Notes: generated by a model from the letters alone, not told the origin. Shown: positions 1 to 9,479, counted from the stretch's first letter. The stretch: 64,000 bases of DNA from Lactobacillus kullabergensis (GCF_000967195.1 NZ_KQ033871.1:900401-964400), one strand, 5' to 3'. Numbers and translations: made by a program.

Positions 1-1
1 T

Positions 2-118
2 TTAGGTGCTAAAGCCAAAAAATTAGAAAACCAGGCACAGAAAATATTTGCGAATACTAGATTAGCTAATGATTTCGATCGAATTGTAATTCCTATGAAA
101 GGAGAAAAAGATGAGTGA
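2..118 (+). CDS. rnz: RNase Z, C-terminal end only (partial)
   Basis: An open frame enters at the left edge and stops at 116-118, overlapping the next gene by 8 bases. The last 38 residues include NTRLANDFDRIVIPMKG, which resembles the C-terminal tail of bacterial ribonuclease Z (tRNA 3' processing endonuclease). In Bacillus and lactobacilli rnz is followed by an SDR gene, as here. The catalytic metallo-beta-lactamase part lies outside the window, so the call rests on the tail motif and synteny. Confidence 0.65.
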   Translation, partial: LGAKAKKLENQAQKIFANTRLANDFDRIVIPMKGEKDE

Positions 119-905
119 TTCCCTTAGAAATAAAGTTGTCGTAATAACAGGTGCTTCAAGTGGGATAGGCCATTCTATCGCACTGGAAAGTGCTGGCAGG
201 GGAGCAACAGTTATTTTGATAGCCAGAAATAGAGCAAAGTTAGAAAAGGTAGCGTCTGAGGCGCACGAACTTTCAGGGGCCAACTCTTACATAATAGTAG
301 CTGATATGAGTCAAAGTGATCAGATAGATGCTGCTTTTACTAAAATTATTAATTTAACTAAGCATGTTGACTATTTAGTTAATTGCGCAGGCTTTGGCAA
401 ATTTGAAAACTTTGTAGAGTCAAACCGTCGTGAAGTTACAGCCATGTTTCAAGTTAATGTTTTAGGATTGATGTATTTTAGCCGCTTAGTTGGTCGATTA
501 ATGATGGAACAAAAATCTGGGCAAATTATTAATATTGGTTCAATTGCAGGTAAAGTTCCTACTGTAAAATCCGCCGCTTACAGTGCATCAAAAGCAGCCG
601 TTATTCAATTTTCGAATGTTTTGCGTTTGGAATTAAAACCATTTGGAGTTAAAGTCATGACGGTTAATCCCGGGCCGGTTTATACAAATTTCTTTAATAT
701 TGCTGATAAGAGTGGGCATTATGCTGAAAGCGTACAAAAATTTGTGCTGGATCCGGATGATGTTGCCTGGCAAGTGGTTCATTTCTTCGGTAGTAATAAA
801 CGTGAGCTCAATTTACCAGTTAGTTTGGCAATTTTGGCTAAATTATATAACCTGTTTCCAACGATAGGCGATGAATTATCGCTGAAGTTTGCCTCAAGAA
901 AGTAG
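111..905 (+). CDS. Short-chain dehydrogenase/reductase (YqjQ-like)
   Basis: A 264-residue classical SDR oxidoreductase. The Rossmann NAD(P)-binding motif TGASSGIG is at residues 13-20, NCAG at 91-94, and the catalytic Ser-Tyr-Lys set appears as S144 and YSASK (Y157, K161). The substrate is unknown. Position behind rnz matches the yqjQ neighbourhood of Bacilli. A strong AAAGGAG site precedes the ATG by six bases. The start lies inside the rnz stop region, suggesting translational coupling. Confidence 0.9.
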   Translation: MSDSLRNKVVVITGASSGIGHSIALESAGRGATVILIARNRAKLEKVASEAHELSGANSYIIVADMSQSDQIDAAFTKIINLTKHVDYLVNCAGFGKFENFVESNRREVTAMFQVNVLGLMYFSRLVGRLMMEQKSGQIINIGSIAGKVPTVKSAAYSASKAAVIQFSNVLRLELKPFGVKVMTVNPGPVYTNFFNIADKSGHYAESVQKFVLDPDDVAWQVVHFFGSNKRELNLPVSLAILAKLYNLFPTIGDELSLKFASRK

Positions 906-1135
906 TGCAGAGTATGAAAAGTAAAACAAAACAGATTAAGCTCATCTTTACATTGATTTTAACCTTACTAGCTGTAATCTTCGTTGTTTTAAATACGAAT
1001 AATGTTGCCATTAATTTTGGCTTATTTCAATTCAAATTACCTTTGATCATTATTTTAGTATTAATGATCATTATCGGAGTTCTAATTGGTTATTTTTGGG
1101 GTTCTTATGGTCATAATCAAGACAAGAATAACTAA
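905..1135 (+). CDS. Small LapA-domain-like membrane protein
   Basis: A 76-residue protein with two hydrophobic segments (about residues 11-30 and 43-66) separated by NTNNVAINFGLFQF, the arrangement of the LapA/DUF1049 family of small membrane proteins. The function is unknown; related proteins often accompany membrane or envelope genes. The GTG at 905 overlaps the SDR stop by one base. An ATG at 914 is an alternative start with no clear ribosome site of its own. It is probably cotranscribed with the SDR gene. Confidence 0.7.
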   Translation: MQSMKSKTKQIKLIFTLILTLLAVIFVVLNTNNVAINFGLFQFKLPLIIILVLMIIIGVLIGYFWGSYGHNQDKNN

Positions 1136-1141
1136 TATAGC

Positions 1142-1170
1142 TTGATTTATTTGGGATACAATAGTATCAT
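1142..1170 (+). promoter_or_regulatory. Sigma-A promoter for rpmF
   Basis: TTGATT (1142-1147), a 17-base spacer, and TATCAT (1165-1170). The position fits a leader of about 70 bases before rpmF. Confidence 0.55.
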
Positions 1171-1185
1171 TAACAAACGTGAAGT

Positions 1186-1214
1186 ATTTTGGGTACTTTT
1201 AAGTAACCTAAAAT
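1186..1214 (+). promoter_or_regulatory. Leader hairpin upstream of rpmF
   Basis: As RNA, ATTTTGGGTACTT can pair with AAGTAACCTAAAAT: 13 pairs, one G-U wobble and one bulged A. It lies in the untranslated leader and ends about 17 bases before the AAAGGAG site. It is not followed by a T-run, so it is not a terminator. Confidence 0.5.
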
Positions 1215-1244
1215 CGTAATTCTACAAAAAAGGAGATCAGTTAA

Positions 1245-1436
1245 ATGGCAGTTCCTAAAAGACATACTTCTAAGCAAAAGAAACGTTCACGTCGTGGTCA
1301 TATTAAGTTAACTGTACCAGCAATGCATTATGATGCAACCACTGGTGAATATCGCTTAAGCCACCGCGTTTCACCTAAAGGATATTACAAGGGTCGTCAA
1401 GTTGTTAGTCAAACTAACTCAAATGACAATCAATAA
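1245..1436 (+). CDS. rpmF: 50S ribosomal protein L32
   Basis: A 63-residue L32 with the canonical start [19 protein letters not shown]. It has no cysteines, so it is the zinc-independent (C-minus) paralogue type; zinc-binding L32 carries two CxxC pairs. The ribosome site AAAGGAG is strong. The gene stands alone between its own promoter and a terminator. Confidence 0.97.
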   Translation: MAVPKRHTSKQKKRSRRGHIKLTVPAMHYDATTGEYRLSHRVSPKGYYKGRQVVSQTNSNDNQ

Positions 1437-1438
1437 TT

Positions 1439-1470
1439 AAAAGACACCAAAAAACGGGTGTCTTTTTTTA
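1439..1470 (+). terminator. Rho-independent terminator of rpmF
   Basis: AAAAGACACC pairs with GGGTGTCTTTT, followed by a run of T. Confidence 0.9.
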
Positions 1471-1516
1471 TTCTAAAAATTAGGCAATTCCCCGTCTAGG
1501 AAGAGGAAAAGGTGAA

Positions 1517-3064
1517 ATGAAACTCGTATTCTTGCATTCAAGTGATATTCATGGCTTTATTTTTCCCACGGACTATCAAGAAAAAAATAGTTATGCTGCT
1601 CCTTTTGGATTAAGCAGACTGAGTAGCATAATAAAACAGCAGCGAGATAAATATGGTGCTGAAAATGTAATTGTGACCGATTCAGGTGACTGTCTTCAAG
1701 GCTCGCCTTTAGCGGCTTATGTACATGAGTCGAATAGTGATGCCAATTTAAAAGCATTTGCAGATTTCTATAATCTCATCGAGTATGATGTCAGATGTTT
1801 AGGCAATCATGACTTTAATTTTGGATTAAGCTATTTAAAAAAATATTTAGCTTATAGTAAAGCTACTTTTTTAAATAGCAATATATTGGCTGAAAAAAAT
1901 GATTTGCCGGCCTTTGGACAAGATTATATCATTATCAATAAAAACGGTATAAAGGTGGGAATTATTGGTATTACTACACAACGGGTACCGTTTTGGGAGC
2001 CAGCAGACCACGTTGCAGGATTAAAATTTAAATCTGCTTTTGAGCAGGTTAAGCAAATAACAGCTTTTTTAAGGCCTAAAGTCGATGTCTTGGCTGTGCT
2101 TTATCATGGCGGTTTTGAAGCAGATCTTCACACAGGAACACGCAAGGAGCCACAAACAGGAGAAAATGAAGGATATCGTATTTTACAGGAAATTCCTGAT
2201 ATTGATGTAATGCTGACAGGGCATCAGCATCGAAGACTAAATATCGTAGACCATGAAACTGCCATTGTACAATCAGGTTATCGCGGAGAATCTATTGGTA
2301 AAATAGTGTTGGATATCGACCAGCGAAGCAAGGAAATAAAAGCAATATCTACTGAATTGATTGACGCTCAAAACTATGAATCTGATTGTGAAATTAATGC
2401 CTCCAGTTTGTCACTGGAACAGAAGGCACAAAAATGGCTTGACCAGCCAATTGCTTATTTAGATGAACCTGCTCTTATTTTAAATGCTGATGAAGCTAGG
2501 ATTAAGGGTTCACCGTTTATTAATTTATTGCAGGATATGCAATTATATTTTACAAAGGCTGATGTCTCAGCAACAGCTTTGATGAGTGAAACAGCTCAAG
2601 GATTTAATAAAAATGTTTCAATGCGTGATATTTTGCTAAATTATCCTTTTGCTAATCAATTATGTATAGTTAAAGTAACCGGGAAAGAACTACGCAATAT
2701 TGTCGAATATTCACTAAAATTTTTAATTAAGGATAAAAGGGGCAAAATTATGTTTGACCCTCAGTATCGCAATCAGCTTTTTAATTTTGATGTTTTTTAC
2801 CCGCTTAATTATGAAGCGGATGTTCTGAGACCTGTTGGGAGTCGCTTAACTAAGTTTGAATTAAACGGACAACCAATTTTGGCAAGAAAAACATATCGCC
2901 TGGCCGTTAATAACTATCGTGCTATGGGAGGTGGCTTCTACCCAGAATACAACGTTAACAAGATTGAAAAAACCCTGGATAAAGATTATGTGGAAATGTT
3001 TAAAGAGTTTCTGACTATAGGTCACCCAAAAGTTAATTTTTCACGAAATTATCGTTTTAGCTAA
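1517..3064 (+). CDS. Cytoplasmic 5'-nucleotidase / cyclic phosphodiesterase family (YunD-like)
   Basis: A 515-residue metallophosphatase of the UshA/YunD type. The metal-binding motifs are in order: D10-x-H12, GDCLQGSP around D58, GNHDF (N97, H98, D99), YHGG, and GHQHR near residue 235. The C-terminal 5'-nucleotidase domain (about 330-515) includes GGGFY. There is no signal peptide or sortase motif, so it probably acts in the cytoplasm on nucleotides or cyclic nucleotides. The exact substrate cannot be read. An AGAGGAAAAGG site precedes the ATG. Confidence 0.85.
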   Translation: MKLVFLHSSDIHGFIFPTDYQEKNSYAAPFGLSRLSSIIKQQRDKYGAENVIVTDSGDCLQGSPLAAYVHESNSDANLKAFADFYNLIEYDVRCLGNHDFNFGLSYLKKYLAYSKATFLNSNILAEKNDLPAFGQDYIIINKNGIKVGIIGITTQRVPFWEPADHVAGLKFKSAFEQVKQITAFLRPKVDVLAVLYHGGFEADLHTGTRKEPQTGENEGYRILQEIPDIDVMLTGHQHRRLNIVDHETAIVQSGYRGESIGKIVLDIDQRSKEIKAISTELIDAQNYESDCEINASSLSLEQKAQKWLDQPIAYLDEPALILNADEARIKGSPFINLLQDMQLYFTKADVSATALMSETAQGFNKNVSMRDILLNYPFANQLCIVKVTGKELRNIVEYSLKFLIKDKRGKIMFDPQYRNQLFNFDVFYPLNYEADVLRPVGSRLTKFELNGQPILARKTYRLAVNNYRAMGGGFYPEYNVNKIEKTLDKDYVEMFKEFLTIGHPKVNFSRNYRFS

Positions 3065-3106
3065 CTAAAAAGTCATCAGCAATCAGCTAATGACTTTTTT
3101 AGTTAT
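3064..3106. terminator. Bidirectional terminator between converging genes
   Basis: AACTAAAAAGTCAT pairs with ATGACTTTTTTAGTT around a 12-base loop. It has T-rich flanks in both directions and serves the nucleotidase (+) and the DUF2929 gene (-). Confidence 0.85.
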
Positions 3107-3309
3107 TTAAGTTTAGAATACTTACTTTTGTCTTTATGAGAATGTGCCGTGATTGTGGGGATAATGGCTGCGAATAACAGACCAAAAATCAAACCAACAA
3201 TAGCAGCTTCACTTAGATTAAAAACATGTTGGGTTAGAGGAGCGGCAATAAAACCTACAATTAACATGTAAACAACGCTCCAGCAAATAGTTACGATATA
3301 ACGGCCCAT
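3103..3309 (-). CDS. DUF2929 (YjzD-like) small membrane protein
   Basis: A 68-residue protein with two membrane segments (about residues 5-22 and 33-52) and a Lys-rich cytoplasmic tail. The start MGRYIVTICWSVVYML and the length fit the DUF2929/YjzD family of unknown function. I chose the ATG at 3309 because AGAAGGAA lies six bases upstream; the longer frame from 3327 would read through that site. It is divergent from dnaE. Confidence 0.75.
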   Translation of the reverse strand: MGRYIVTICWSVVYMLIVGFIAAPLTQHVFNLSEAAIVGLIFGLLFAAIIPTITAHSHKDKSKYSKLK

Positions 3310-3415
3310 AGCGTTTCCTTCTTTCATACCCTAGAATTTTAACAAATATTATGCAGGTTTTCAATCCAAAAGATAGCTTTTTGGTATACTTATTTATATG
3401 GAAGGTGAACTGAAT

Positions 3416-6400
3416 ATGAAATACGCTGCATTGCAAAACCTTAGCTCTTTTACCCTTTTAGACAGTCCGATAAAAATCAAAGATTTGCTGACTACTGCAA
3501 AGGAATTAGGTTATGAAGCTGTAGGCTTAACTGATATTAACGTAACCTATGGATTAGTTAATTTTTTTGAAATGGCCCAAAAAGTTGGGATTAAACCACT
3601 TTTAGGGATGCAATTAAGGCTAAGTGGATTAATTGACAGTGCTCACCAATATGATCTTATCGCTTTAGCAAAGACTGATGAGGGTTATCGAAATATCTTG
3701 CGTTTATCAAGTAGAATTAACCTTTTGACAGACAACAGTAATAAGCAAAAAATTTTAACTATTGCGGATTTGACCAAGGATTTAAATGATTTGATATTTA
3801 TTATACCGGCAAATTTGCATAGTGAGTTATTAAACTTGCAGATGCAGAATGAAAGTTTAGGAACAGATTTTTTGCGTCATTTAATTAGCATAATACCTAA
3901 ATCTAGTTCCTTATATATAGGAGTTTATGGCAGTGAAAAGCAAAAAAATTATATACAATATGTCAGAACGTTATCAAAACAGTTTGATTTACCATTAGTT
4001 AGCGTTGAAGATACCTGTTATTTAAAACCTCGCGATCAGTTTTTACGTAAAACTTTACAAGCTATAAAAAAAGGTGAGGTTTTGGAAGATATCACAGATT
4101 TAGCTAAACAATCTGGTTCTCATTATTTGCCTTCTATTGAGGAATTGAGCGAACGCTACCATAAACTGGGTTTAGATGAGGCTTTAGAAAACACAGAAAA
4201 AATCGCTTCTATATGCAATGCTAAAATTATATTTCAAACTCCAGTTTTGCCGAAATATAAGCAGGATCAATATTCAACTTCCAAGGATTTTCTGCAATTT
4301 TTGGCTAAAAAGGGTTTACAAAATCGTTTTGGTCAACGTAAAGTTCCCTCTGATTATCAAAAACAGCTAAATTATGAATTACAAGTAATAGATCAAATGG
4401 GCTTTAACGATTACTTTTTGATTGTTTGGGATGTTGTAAACTATTGCCATCGAGTTGGAATTGCTATGGGCCCCGGCAGAGGATCAGCTTGTGGCTCGTT
4501 AGTTTCCTATTCTTTAAATATCACTGAGGTTGATCCAATTAAATATAACTTGCTATTTGAGCGTTTTTTAAATCCTGCCAGACACGAAATGCCAGATATT
4601 GATTTGGATATACCAGATAATCGTCGTGATGATGTCATAAAATATATGTTTAATAAATACGGCATGGATCATGCTGCTCAGATTCTCACATTTGGGACTT
4701 TGGCAGCTAAGCAAGTTTTGCGTGATACTGGCAGAGTATTTGGTCTTCAAGAAATGCAATTAAGTGAGTGGTCTAAAAGCGTACCTTTCGCAAAAGGCAA
4801 AATAAGTCTGGCTCAGGCTTATAAAGAATCCAAAAAAATGCAAATGCTGGTGAATGCAAATGACATGAACAAGTTGCTTTATGAAACGGCAAGTGGATTA
4901 GAAGGCCTGCCACGCCACTATTCAATCCATGCTGCTGGTTTAGTTCTTAGCGATAATTCTATTGCTGCCATTGCCGGCTTGCAATCAGGACAATTGGGAA
5001 TACCGATAACTCAGCAAACAAAAAAATATGTAGAATCACTAGGATTATTAAAGATAGATTTTTTAGGCTTAAGAAATTTAACTATTCTTGGTGATACGGA
5101 GAAAATGATTCGCGAGCAAGGAAAAAAGATCGATGTTAATCAGATCCCCCTAGATGATCCGGCTACTTTAAGTATTTTTCAAAAGGGTGAGACGGAACTC
5201 GTCTTTCAATTTGAATCAGGTGGAATTCGCAATGTTCTGCGTGAATTGCATCCAGATAATTTTGAAGATTTGGTAGCAGTCAATGCACTTTATCGTCCAG
5301 GTCCAATGCAGAATATCAAAACTTTTATTGCACGCAAGAAAGGCATACAGAAAGTCACATACCCTGATCCCAGCTTAAAACCAATTTTGTCTTCAACATA
5401 TGGTGTTTTGGTTTACCAAGAACAAGTTATGCAAACTGCACGAGTTCTGGCTGGCTTTTCTTTAGGAGAAGCCGACATTTTACGCAGAGCAATGTCAAAA
5501 AAAGATCAAAAGGTTATTGAACAGGAAAAATCTAAATTTATCAACGGTGCAGTAAAAAACGGCAGGACTGTTCAGGTTGCGACCCGTGTATATGACTATA
5601 TTGAGCAATTTGCCAATTATGGTTTCAACCGTTCACATGCTGTTGCTTATACGATGATCGCATTTTGGCTCGCATACTTACAAGTTCATTATCCAGCTGA
5701 ATTTTATGCCTCTATGCTTAATTCTAATATTGGCAATCAAAATAAGGCGAATGAATATATAATGCGCGCTCAAGAGGATGGTGTAAAAATTTTGCCACCT
5801 GACATTAACAAAAGTGATTTAGCTTATCAGGTAATTGATGGGCGGATTTTGGTTGGTCTACGAGCAATTAAAGGGGTTAGAATAGATTTTCTTAAAGAAA
5901 TAATTGCAAAGCGTCAAGCGAAATCTTTTGATTCTCTTAGCAATTTTTTACGTCAGATTGATGTCAAATTTATTAAAGCTAATAGCATTACGAATGTGGT
6001 TGAATCTTTAATTAAATCGGGATGTTTTGACCAGCTTAACAAAAATCGGAACGAATTATTACAGAATTGTCCTGAAATAATTGAAAATGTTAAATTGACT
6101 GGGGAAAATCTCGCTTTATCAGAAGGGCTAGGTGGTGTTCCCATTAAGCCCGCTAAAGAACCTAGCAAACAAGAAATGGCTTTGATGGAAGAAAAAACTT
6201 TAGGCTTTTCTACACTCACTTCTCCATTAATTACCGTTCAAAAATATGCTCAGAAGTTTAATGCTAAATCATTAAATGAGTTTCAAATTCATGAAGGTGG
6301 AATAGCTGTCGGCAAACTTATGTCATTAAAACTTGTGAGGACCAAAAAGGGTCAAACAATGGCTTTTGGCAGTTTTGCTGATACCACCAGTAAGCAGGAT

Positions 6401-6556
6401 ATTGTAATTTTCCCTAATGTTTATGATAAAATTCAATCGAATTTAAAGGAGGGTAATATTTATTTATTAGGCGTTAAAGTTCAGAATGATCGTTTCGACT
6501 CAAGTAAAAAACAATATATTTTAACTAATTTAAAAGTTGTAAATTTAAAAGAGTAG
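3416..6556 (+). CDS. dnaE: DNA polymerase III subunit alpha, DnaE type
   Basis: A 1,046-residue replicative polymerase of the DnaE class. In Gram-positives this enzyme extends primers before PolC takes over. It has an N-terminal PHP domain (about 1-200), the palm with GPGRGSACGSL and the catalytic pair in PDIDLD (D394, D396), the fingers/thumb region, a helix-hairpin-helix, and a C-terminal OB fold (about 950-1046). The PHP domain lacks the metal-binding histidines (TDINV in place of TDHxx), so it should not proofread. GAAGGTGA lies before the ATG at 3416; the frame from 3398 runs over it. Confidence 0.95.
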   Translation: MKYAALQNLSSFTLLDSPIKIKDLLTTAKELGYEAVGLTDINVTYGLVNFFEMAQKVGIKPLLGMQLRLSGLIDSAHQYDLIALAKTDEGYRNILRLSSRINLLTDNSNKQKILTIADLTKDLNDLIFIIPANLHSELLNLQMQNESLGTDFLRHLISIIPKSSSLYIGVYGSEKQKNYIQYVRTLSKQFDLPLVSVEDTCYLKPRDQFLRKTLQAIKKGEVLEDITDLAKQSGSHYLPSIEELSERYHKLGLDEALENTEKIASICNAKIIFQTPVLPKYKQDQYSTSKDFLQFLAKKGLQNRFGQRKVPSDYQKQLNYELQVIDQMGFNDYFLIVWDVVNYCHRVGIAMGPGRGSACGSLVSYSLNITEVDPIKYNLLFERFLNPARHEMPDIDLDIPDNRRDDVIKYMFNKYGMDHAAQILTFGTLAAKQVLRDTGRVFGLQEMQLSEWSKSVPFAKGKISLAQAYKESKKMQMLVNANDMNKLLYETASGLEGLPRHYSIHAAGLVLSDNSIAAIAGLQSGQLGIPITQQTKKYVESLGLLKIDFLGLRNLTILGDTEKMIREQGKKIDVNQIPLDDPATLSIFQKGETELVFQFESGGIRNVLRELHPDNFEDLVAVNALYRPGPMQNIKTFIARKKGIQKVTYPDPSLKPILSSTYGVLVYQEQVMQTARVLAGFSLGEADILRRAMSKKDQKVIEQEKSKFINGAVKNGRTVQVATRVYDYIEQFANYGFNRSHAVAYTMIAFWLAYLQVHYPAEFYASMLNSNIGNQNKANEYIMRAQEDGVKILPPDINKSDLAYQVIDGRILVGLRAIKGVRIDFLKEIIAKRQAKSFDSLSNFLRQIDVKFIKANSITNVVESLIKSGCFDQLNKNRNELLQNCPEIIENVKLTGENLALSEGLGGVPIKPAKEPSKQEMALMEEKTLGFSTLTSPLITVQKYAQKFNAKSLNEFQIHEGGIAVGKLMSLKLVRTKKGQTMAFGSFADTTSKQDIVIFPNVYDKIQSNLKEGNIYLLGVKVQNDRFDSSKKQYILTNLKVVNLKE

Positions 6557-6588
6557 AGTTATTTGAGTAAGCGTGAACAAATTGCTGA

Positions 6589-6602
6589 TGTTAACGCTAA
6601 CA
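6589..6602. promoter_or_regulatory. Catabolite-responsive element (CcpA site) upstream of pfkA-pyk
   Basis: TGTTAACGCTAACA is a perfect palindrome and matches the classical cre consensus TGWNANCGNTNWCA at every fixed position. It lies 65 bases upstream of the pfkA -10 box, the placement expected for activation by CcpA, as known for the glycolytic las-type operons of lactic acid bacteria. Confidence 0.75.
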
Positions 6603-6665
6603 TCGAAAAAGACTGTCAAATCAAGAACTTTAATCATTTTTTGTGAGATTTTTTCGTGAAAGAAT

Positions 6666-6673
6666 GTTAAAAT
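6666..6673 (+). promoter_or_regulatory. Extended -10 promoter of pfkA-pyk
   Basis: TGTTAAAAT carries an extended -10 (a TG, then TAAAAT at 6668-6673). No good -35 at 16-18 bases is visible; TTGTGA at 6641 is 21 bases away. Confidence 0.5.
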
Positions 6674-6720
6674 TTAGTGGATGTGAGAAATTACACAATA
6701 AATCTTGATGAGGTGAATTC

Positions 6721-7680
6721 ATGAAGCGAATTGGAATTTTAACGAGCGGTGGCGATGCTCCTGGCATGAATGCAGCTGTTAGGGCTGTTACCAAAACTGC
6801 TATTCATCACGGACTTGGCGTTGTTGGTATTCGTTATGGTTATGCCGGGCTTGTAGCAGGTGACTTTGTTACTTTGACTGCTGAAAATGTTGATCATATG
6901 ATCAACATGGGCGGTACTTTTCTTTATAGTGCCCGTTACCCTGAGTTTGCACAAAAAGAAGTGCAAGAAAAAGGGGTTGAACAATTAAAGAAGCATGATA
7001 TTGATACTGTAATTGTTATCGGTGGTGATGGTTCTTATCATGGTGCACTGGCATTAACTCGTTTAGGGATTAATTCTATTGGTTTGCCAGGAACAATTGA
7101 TAATGATATTCCATACACTGAGTATACTATTGGACTTGATACTGCCTGCAATACGGCAATGCAAGCCATTGATAGAATTCGTGATACTGCCAGCAGTCAT
7201 CATCGTGTTTTTGTCGTTAATGTTATGGGTCGTAATTGTGGCGACATTGCTATGCGTGTTGGTTTGGCAAGTGGTGCTGATGCAATTGTTGTTCCAGAAA
7301 GAAGTTATGACATTAAAGCAATTGCTGAAAGATTAAAGCGCGGTTTTAAAGATGGCAAAGATAATGGTATTATCATATTGGCTGAAGGTGTCATGGATGC
7401 CGCTGATTTTAGAACAGAACTTCTAAAATATGGCGAATTCGATTGCAGGGCTAATGTAATTGGTCATATGCAGCGCGGTGGTGCACCAACGGTTACCGAT
7501 AGGATTAATGCTACAAAGATGGGAAATTATGCGGTTAAGTTACTTCTTGATGGTAAAGGCGGTTTAGCTGTCGGCATGGAGAATGGACAATTAGAAACCC
7601 ATGATATTCTTGATCTTTTTGATGAAAAGCATGCAAGTGAAGAATCGTTAATTGATATTAATGAAGAAATGACTAAATAA
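6721..7680 (+). CDS. pfkA: ATP-dependent 6-phosphofructokinase
   Basis: A 319-residue PfkA, the committed step of glycolysis (fructose 6-phosphate to fructose 1,6-bisphosphate). Visible motifs are TSGGDAPGMNAAVRA (8-22), GGDGS with D103 for the metal-ATP site, PGTIDND with catalytic D127, and MGRNCGD for the sugar-phosphate site. The length is normal. It forms an operon with pyk 29 bases downstream, behind a cre site. A GAGGTGAAT site precedes the ATG. Confidence 0.97.
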   Translation: MKRIGILTSGGDAPGMNAAVRAVTKTAIHHGLGVVGIRYGYAGLVAGDFVTLTAENVDHMINMGGTFLYSARYPEFAQKEVQEKGVEQLKKHDIDTVIVIGGDGSYHGALALTRLGINSIGLPGTIDNDIPYTEYTIGLDTACNTAMQAIDRIRDTASSHHRVFVVNVMGRNCGDIAMRVGLASGADAIVVPERSYDIKAIAERLKRGFKDGKDNGIIILAEGVMDAADFRTELLKYGEFDCRANVIGHMQRGGAPTVTDRINATKMGNYAVKLLLDGKGGLAVGMENGQLETHDILDLFDEKHASEESLIDINEEMTK

Positions 7681-7709
7681 TTAGTCGATTTTGGGGAGAT
7701 TTTTAAATA

Positions 7710-9479
7710 ATGAAGAAAACTAAAATTGTTAGTACCTTAGGGCCAGCTTCAAATGATATTGAAACTATTACAGCTTTGGCTAAGTCAGGCGTAAATGTAT
7801 TTCGTTTCAACTTTTCACATGGTGACCATGCTGAGCATCTTTCACGAATGAAAATGGTTCGTCAAGTTGAAAAAGAAACTGGCTTAGTACTTGGTATTGC
7901 ATTGGATACCAAAGGTGCTGAGATTAGAACCACTGATCAAGAAGGTGGCAAGTTTACCATTAATACTGGAGACCAAATTCGTGTGTCGATGGATGATTCT
8001 AAGCCTGGTAACAAGGACATGATTCACGTTACTTACGAAGGTCTTTATGGTGATACTCACGTTGGTGGTCACGTTTTAATTGATGATGGTTTAGTTGACT
8101 TATTAATTAAAGAAAAAGACGAAGAAAAGAAAGAATTAGTTTGTGAAGCTCAAAATACGGGTGTTATCGGTTCTAAGAAGGGTGTTAATGCACCTGGCGT
8201 CGAAATTCGCCTCCCAGGAATTACTGAAAAAGACACTGATGACATCAAGTTTGGTTTAGCTCATGGCATTAACTTTATCTTTGCTTCGTTTGCACGTAAG
8301 GCGCAAGACATTCTTGATATTCGTAAGCTTTGTGAAGATGCTGGCTGTGATTATGTTAAGATTTATCCTAAGATTGAATCACAAGAAGGTATTGATAATG
8401 CAGATGAAATCTTACAAGTTTCAGATGGTTTAATGGTTGCCCGTGGTGACATGGGTGTTGAAATTCCGTTTATTGATGTGCCATTTGTTCAAAAAGATTT
8501 AATCAAGAGGGCAAACGCACTTGGTAAGCCTGTCATTACTGCTACTCAAATGCTTGACTCAATGCAAGAAAATCCTCGTCCAACTCGTGCTGAGGTTTCC
8601 GATGTTGCTAATGCCGTTCTCGATGGTACTGATGCGACTATGCTTTCTGGTGAATCAGCTAATGGTTTGTACCCAGTTAAAGCTGTTTCAGCAATGGCTG
8701 AAATTGATGAAAGAACTGAACAAGAACTTCTTAAACGTAACACTCTAGCTCTGCAAAGATTTGAAGAATACAAGGGTTCAAACGTTACTGAAGCTATTGG
8801 TGAATCAGTTGTGCGGACTGCACAAGAATTAGGTGTTAAAACCATTATTACTGCAACTAATTCCGGTTATACTGCAAGAATGATTTCCAAGTACCGTCCA
8901 AATGCTAACATTTTAGCTTTAACTTTTGACGAGAAGATCCAACACTCACTTGGCATTTCTTGGGGTGTTCAACCTTTGCTTACTGAAAAACCTGCTTCTA
9001 CTGATGACATGTTCGAAGTAGCAGCTAAAGTTGCTAAAGAACAAGGTTATGTTCAAGATGGTGATTTAGTAATCATTGTTGCTGGTGTTCCTGTTGGTGA
9101 CTCAGGTACAACCAATTTGATGAAACTACAGATTATCGGCAGCAAGCTAGCTCAGGGACTTGGCGTTGGTAATGGCTCTGTTGTTGGTAAAACAGTTGTT
9201 GTTAACAGTGCTGAAGAAGCTATTAGCAAGGTTAAAGAGGGAGATATCATGGTTGCCAGAACCACTGATCCTGATTACATGCCTGCAATTAAGAAGGTTT
9301 CAGGCTTAGTTGTGGAAGCATCAGGTTTGACTTCACACGCTGCTGTTGTTGGTTTGTCATTAGGAATTCCGGTTGTAGTTGGAGTTACTGATGCAACAGA
9401 AAAGATTGGCAGCGGTATTACTATTACTGTTGATGCTCGTCGTGGTGCTATTTATCAAGGCGAAGTTTCAAATCTTTAA
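7710..9479 (+). CDS. pyk: Pyruvate kinase with C-terminal PEP-utiliser-like domain
   Basis: A 589-residue pyruvate kinase (PEP + ADP to pyruvate + ATP). The barrel carries FNFSHG (about 33-38), the substrate/metal region KIESQEGIDN, and MVARGDMGVEIP. Beyond the usual ~475 residues there is an extra C-terminal domain with SGLTSHAAVVG and GIPVVVGV, related to the phosphohistidine domain of PEP synthases and common in Firmicute Pyk. It is cotranscribed with pfkA. Confidence 0.97.
   Translation: MKKTKIVSTLGPASNDIETITALAKSGVNVFRFNFSHGDHAEHLSRMKMVRQVEKETGLVLGIALDTKGAEIRTTDQEGGKFTINTGDQIRVSMDDSKPGNKDMIHVTYEGLYGDTHVGGHVLIDDGLVDLLIKEKDEEKKELVCEAQNTGVIGSKKGVNAPGVEIRLPGITEKDTDDIKFGLAHGINFIFASFARKAQDILDIRKLCEDAGCDYVKIYPKIESQEGIDNADEILQVSDGLMVARGDMGVEIPFIDVPFVQKDLIKRANALGKPVITATQMLDSMQENPRPTRAEVSDVANAVLDGTDATMLSGESANGLYPVKAVSAMAEIDERTEQELLKRNTLALQRFEEYKGSNVTEAIGESVVRTAQELGVKTIITATNSGYTARMISKYRPNANILALTFDEKIQHSLGISWGVQPLLTEKPASTDDMFEVAAKVAKEQGYVQDGDLVIIVAGVPVGDSGTTNLMKLQIIGSKLAQGLGVGNGSVVGKTVVVNSAEEAISKVKEGDIMVARTTDPDYMPAIKKVSGLVVEASGLTSHAAVVGLSLGIPVVVGVTDATEKIGSGITITVDARRGAIYQGEVSNL

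Noticed and set aside
3416..4000. DnaE PHP domain lacking metal ligands as a novelty
   Set aside because: Loss of PHP metal residues is common in DnaE-type polymerases of Gram-positives and E. coli.
7079..7336. Hydrophobic 85-residue frame inside pfkA
   Set aside because: Shifted frame of pfkA; the hydrophobic character comes from reading valine- and isoleucine-rich codons out of phase.
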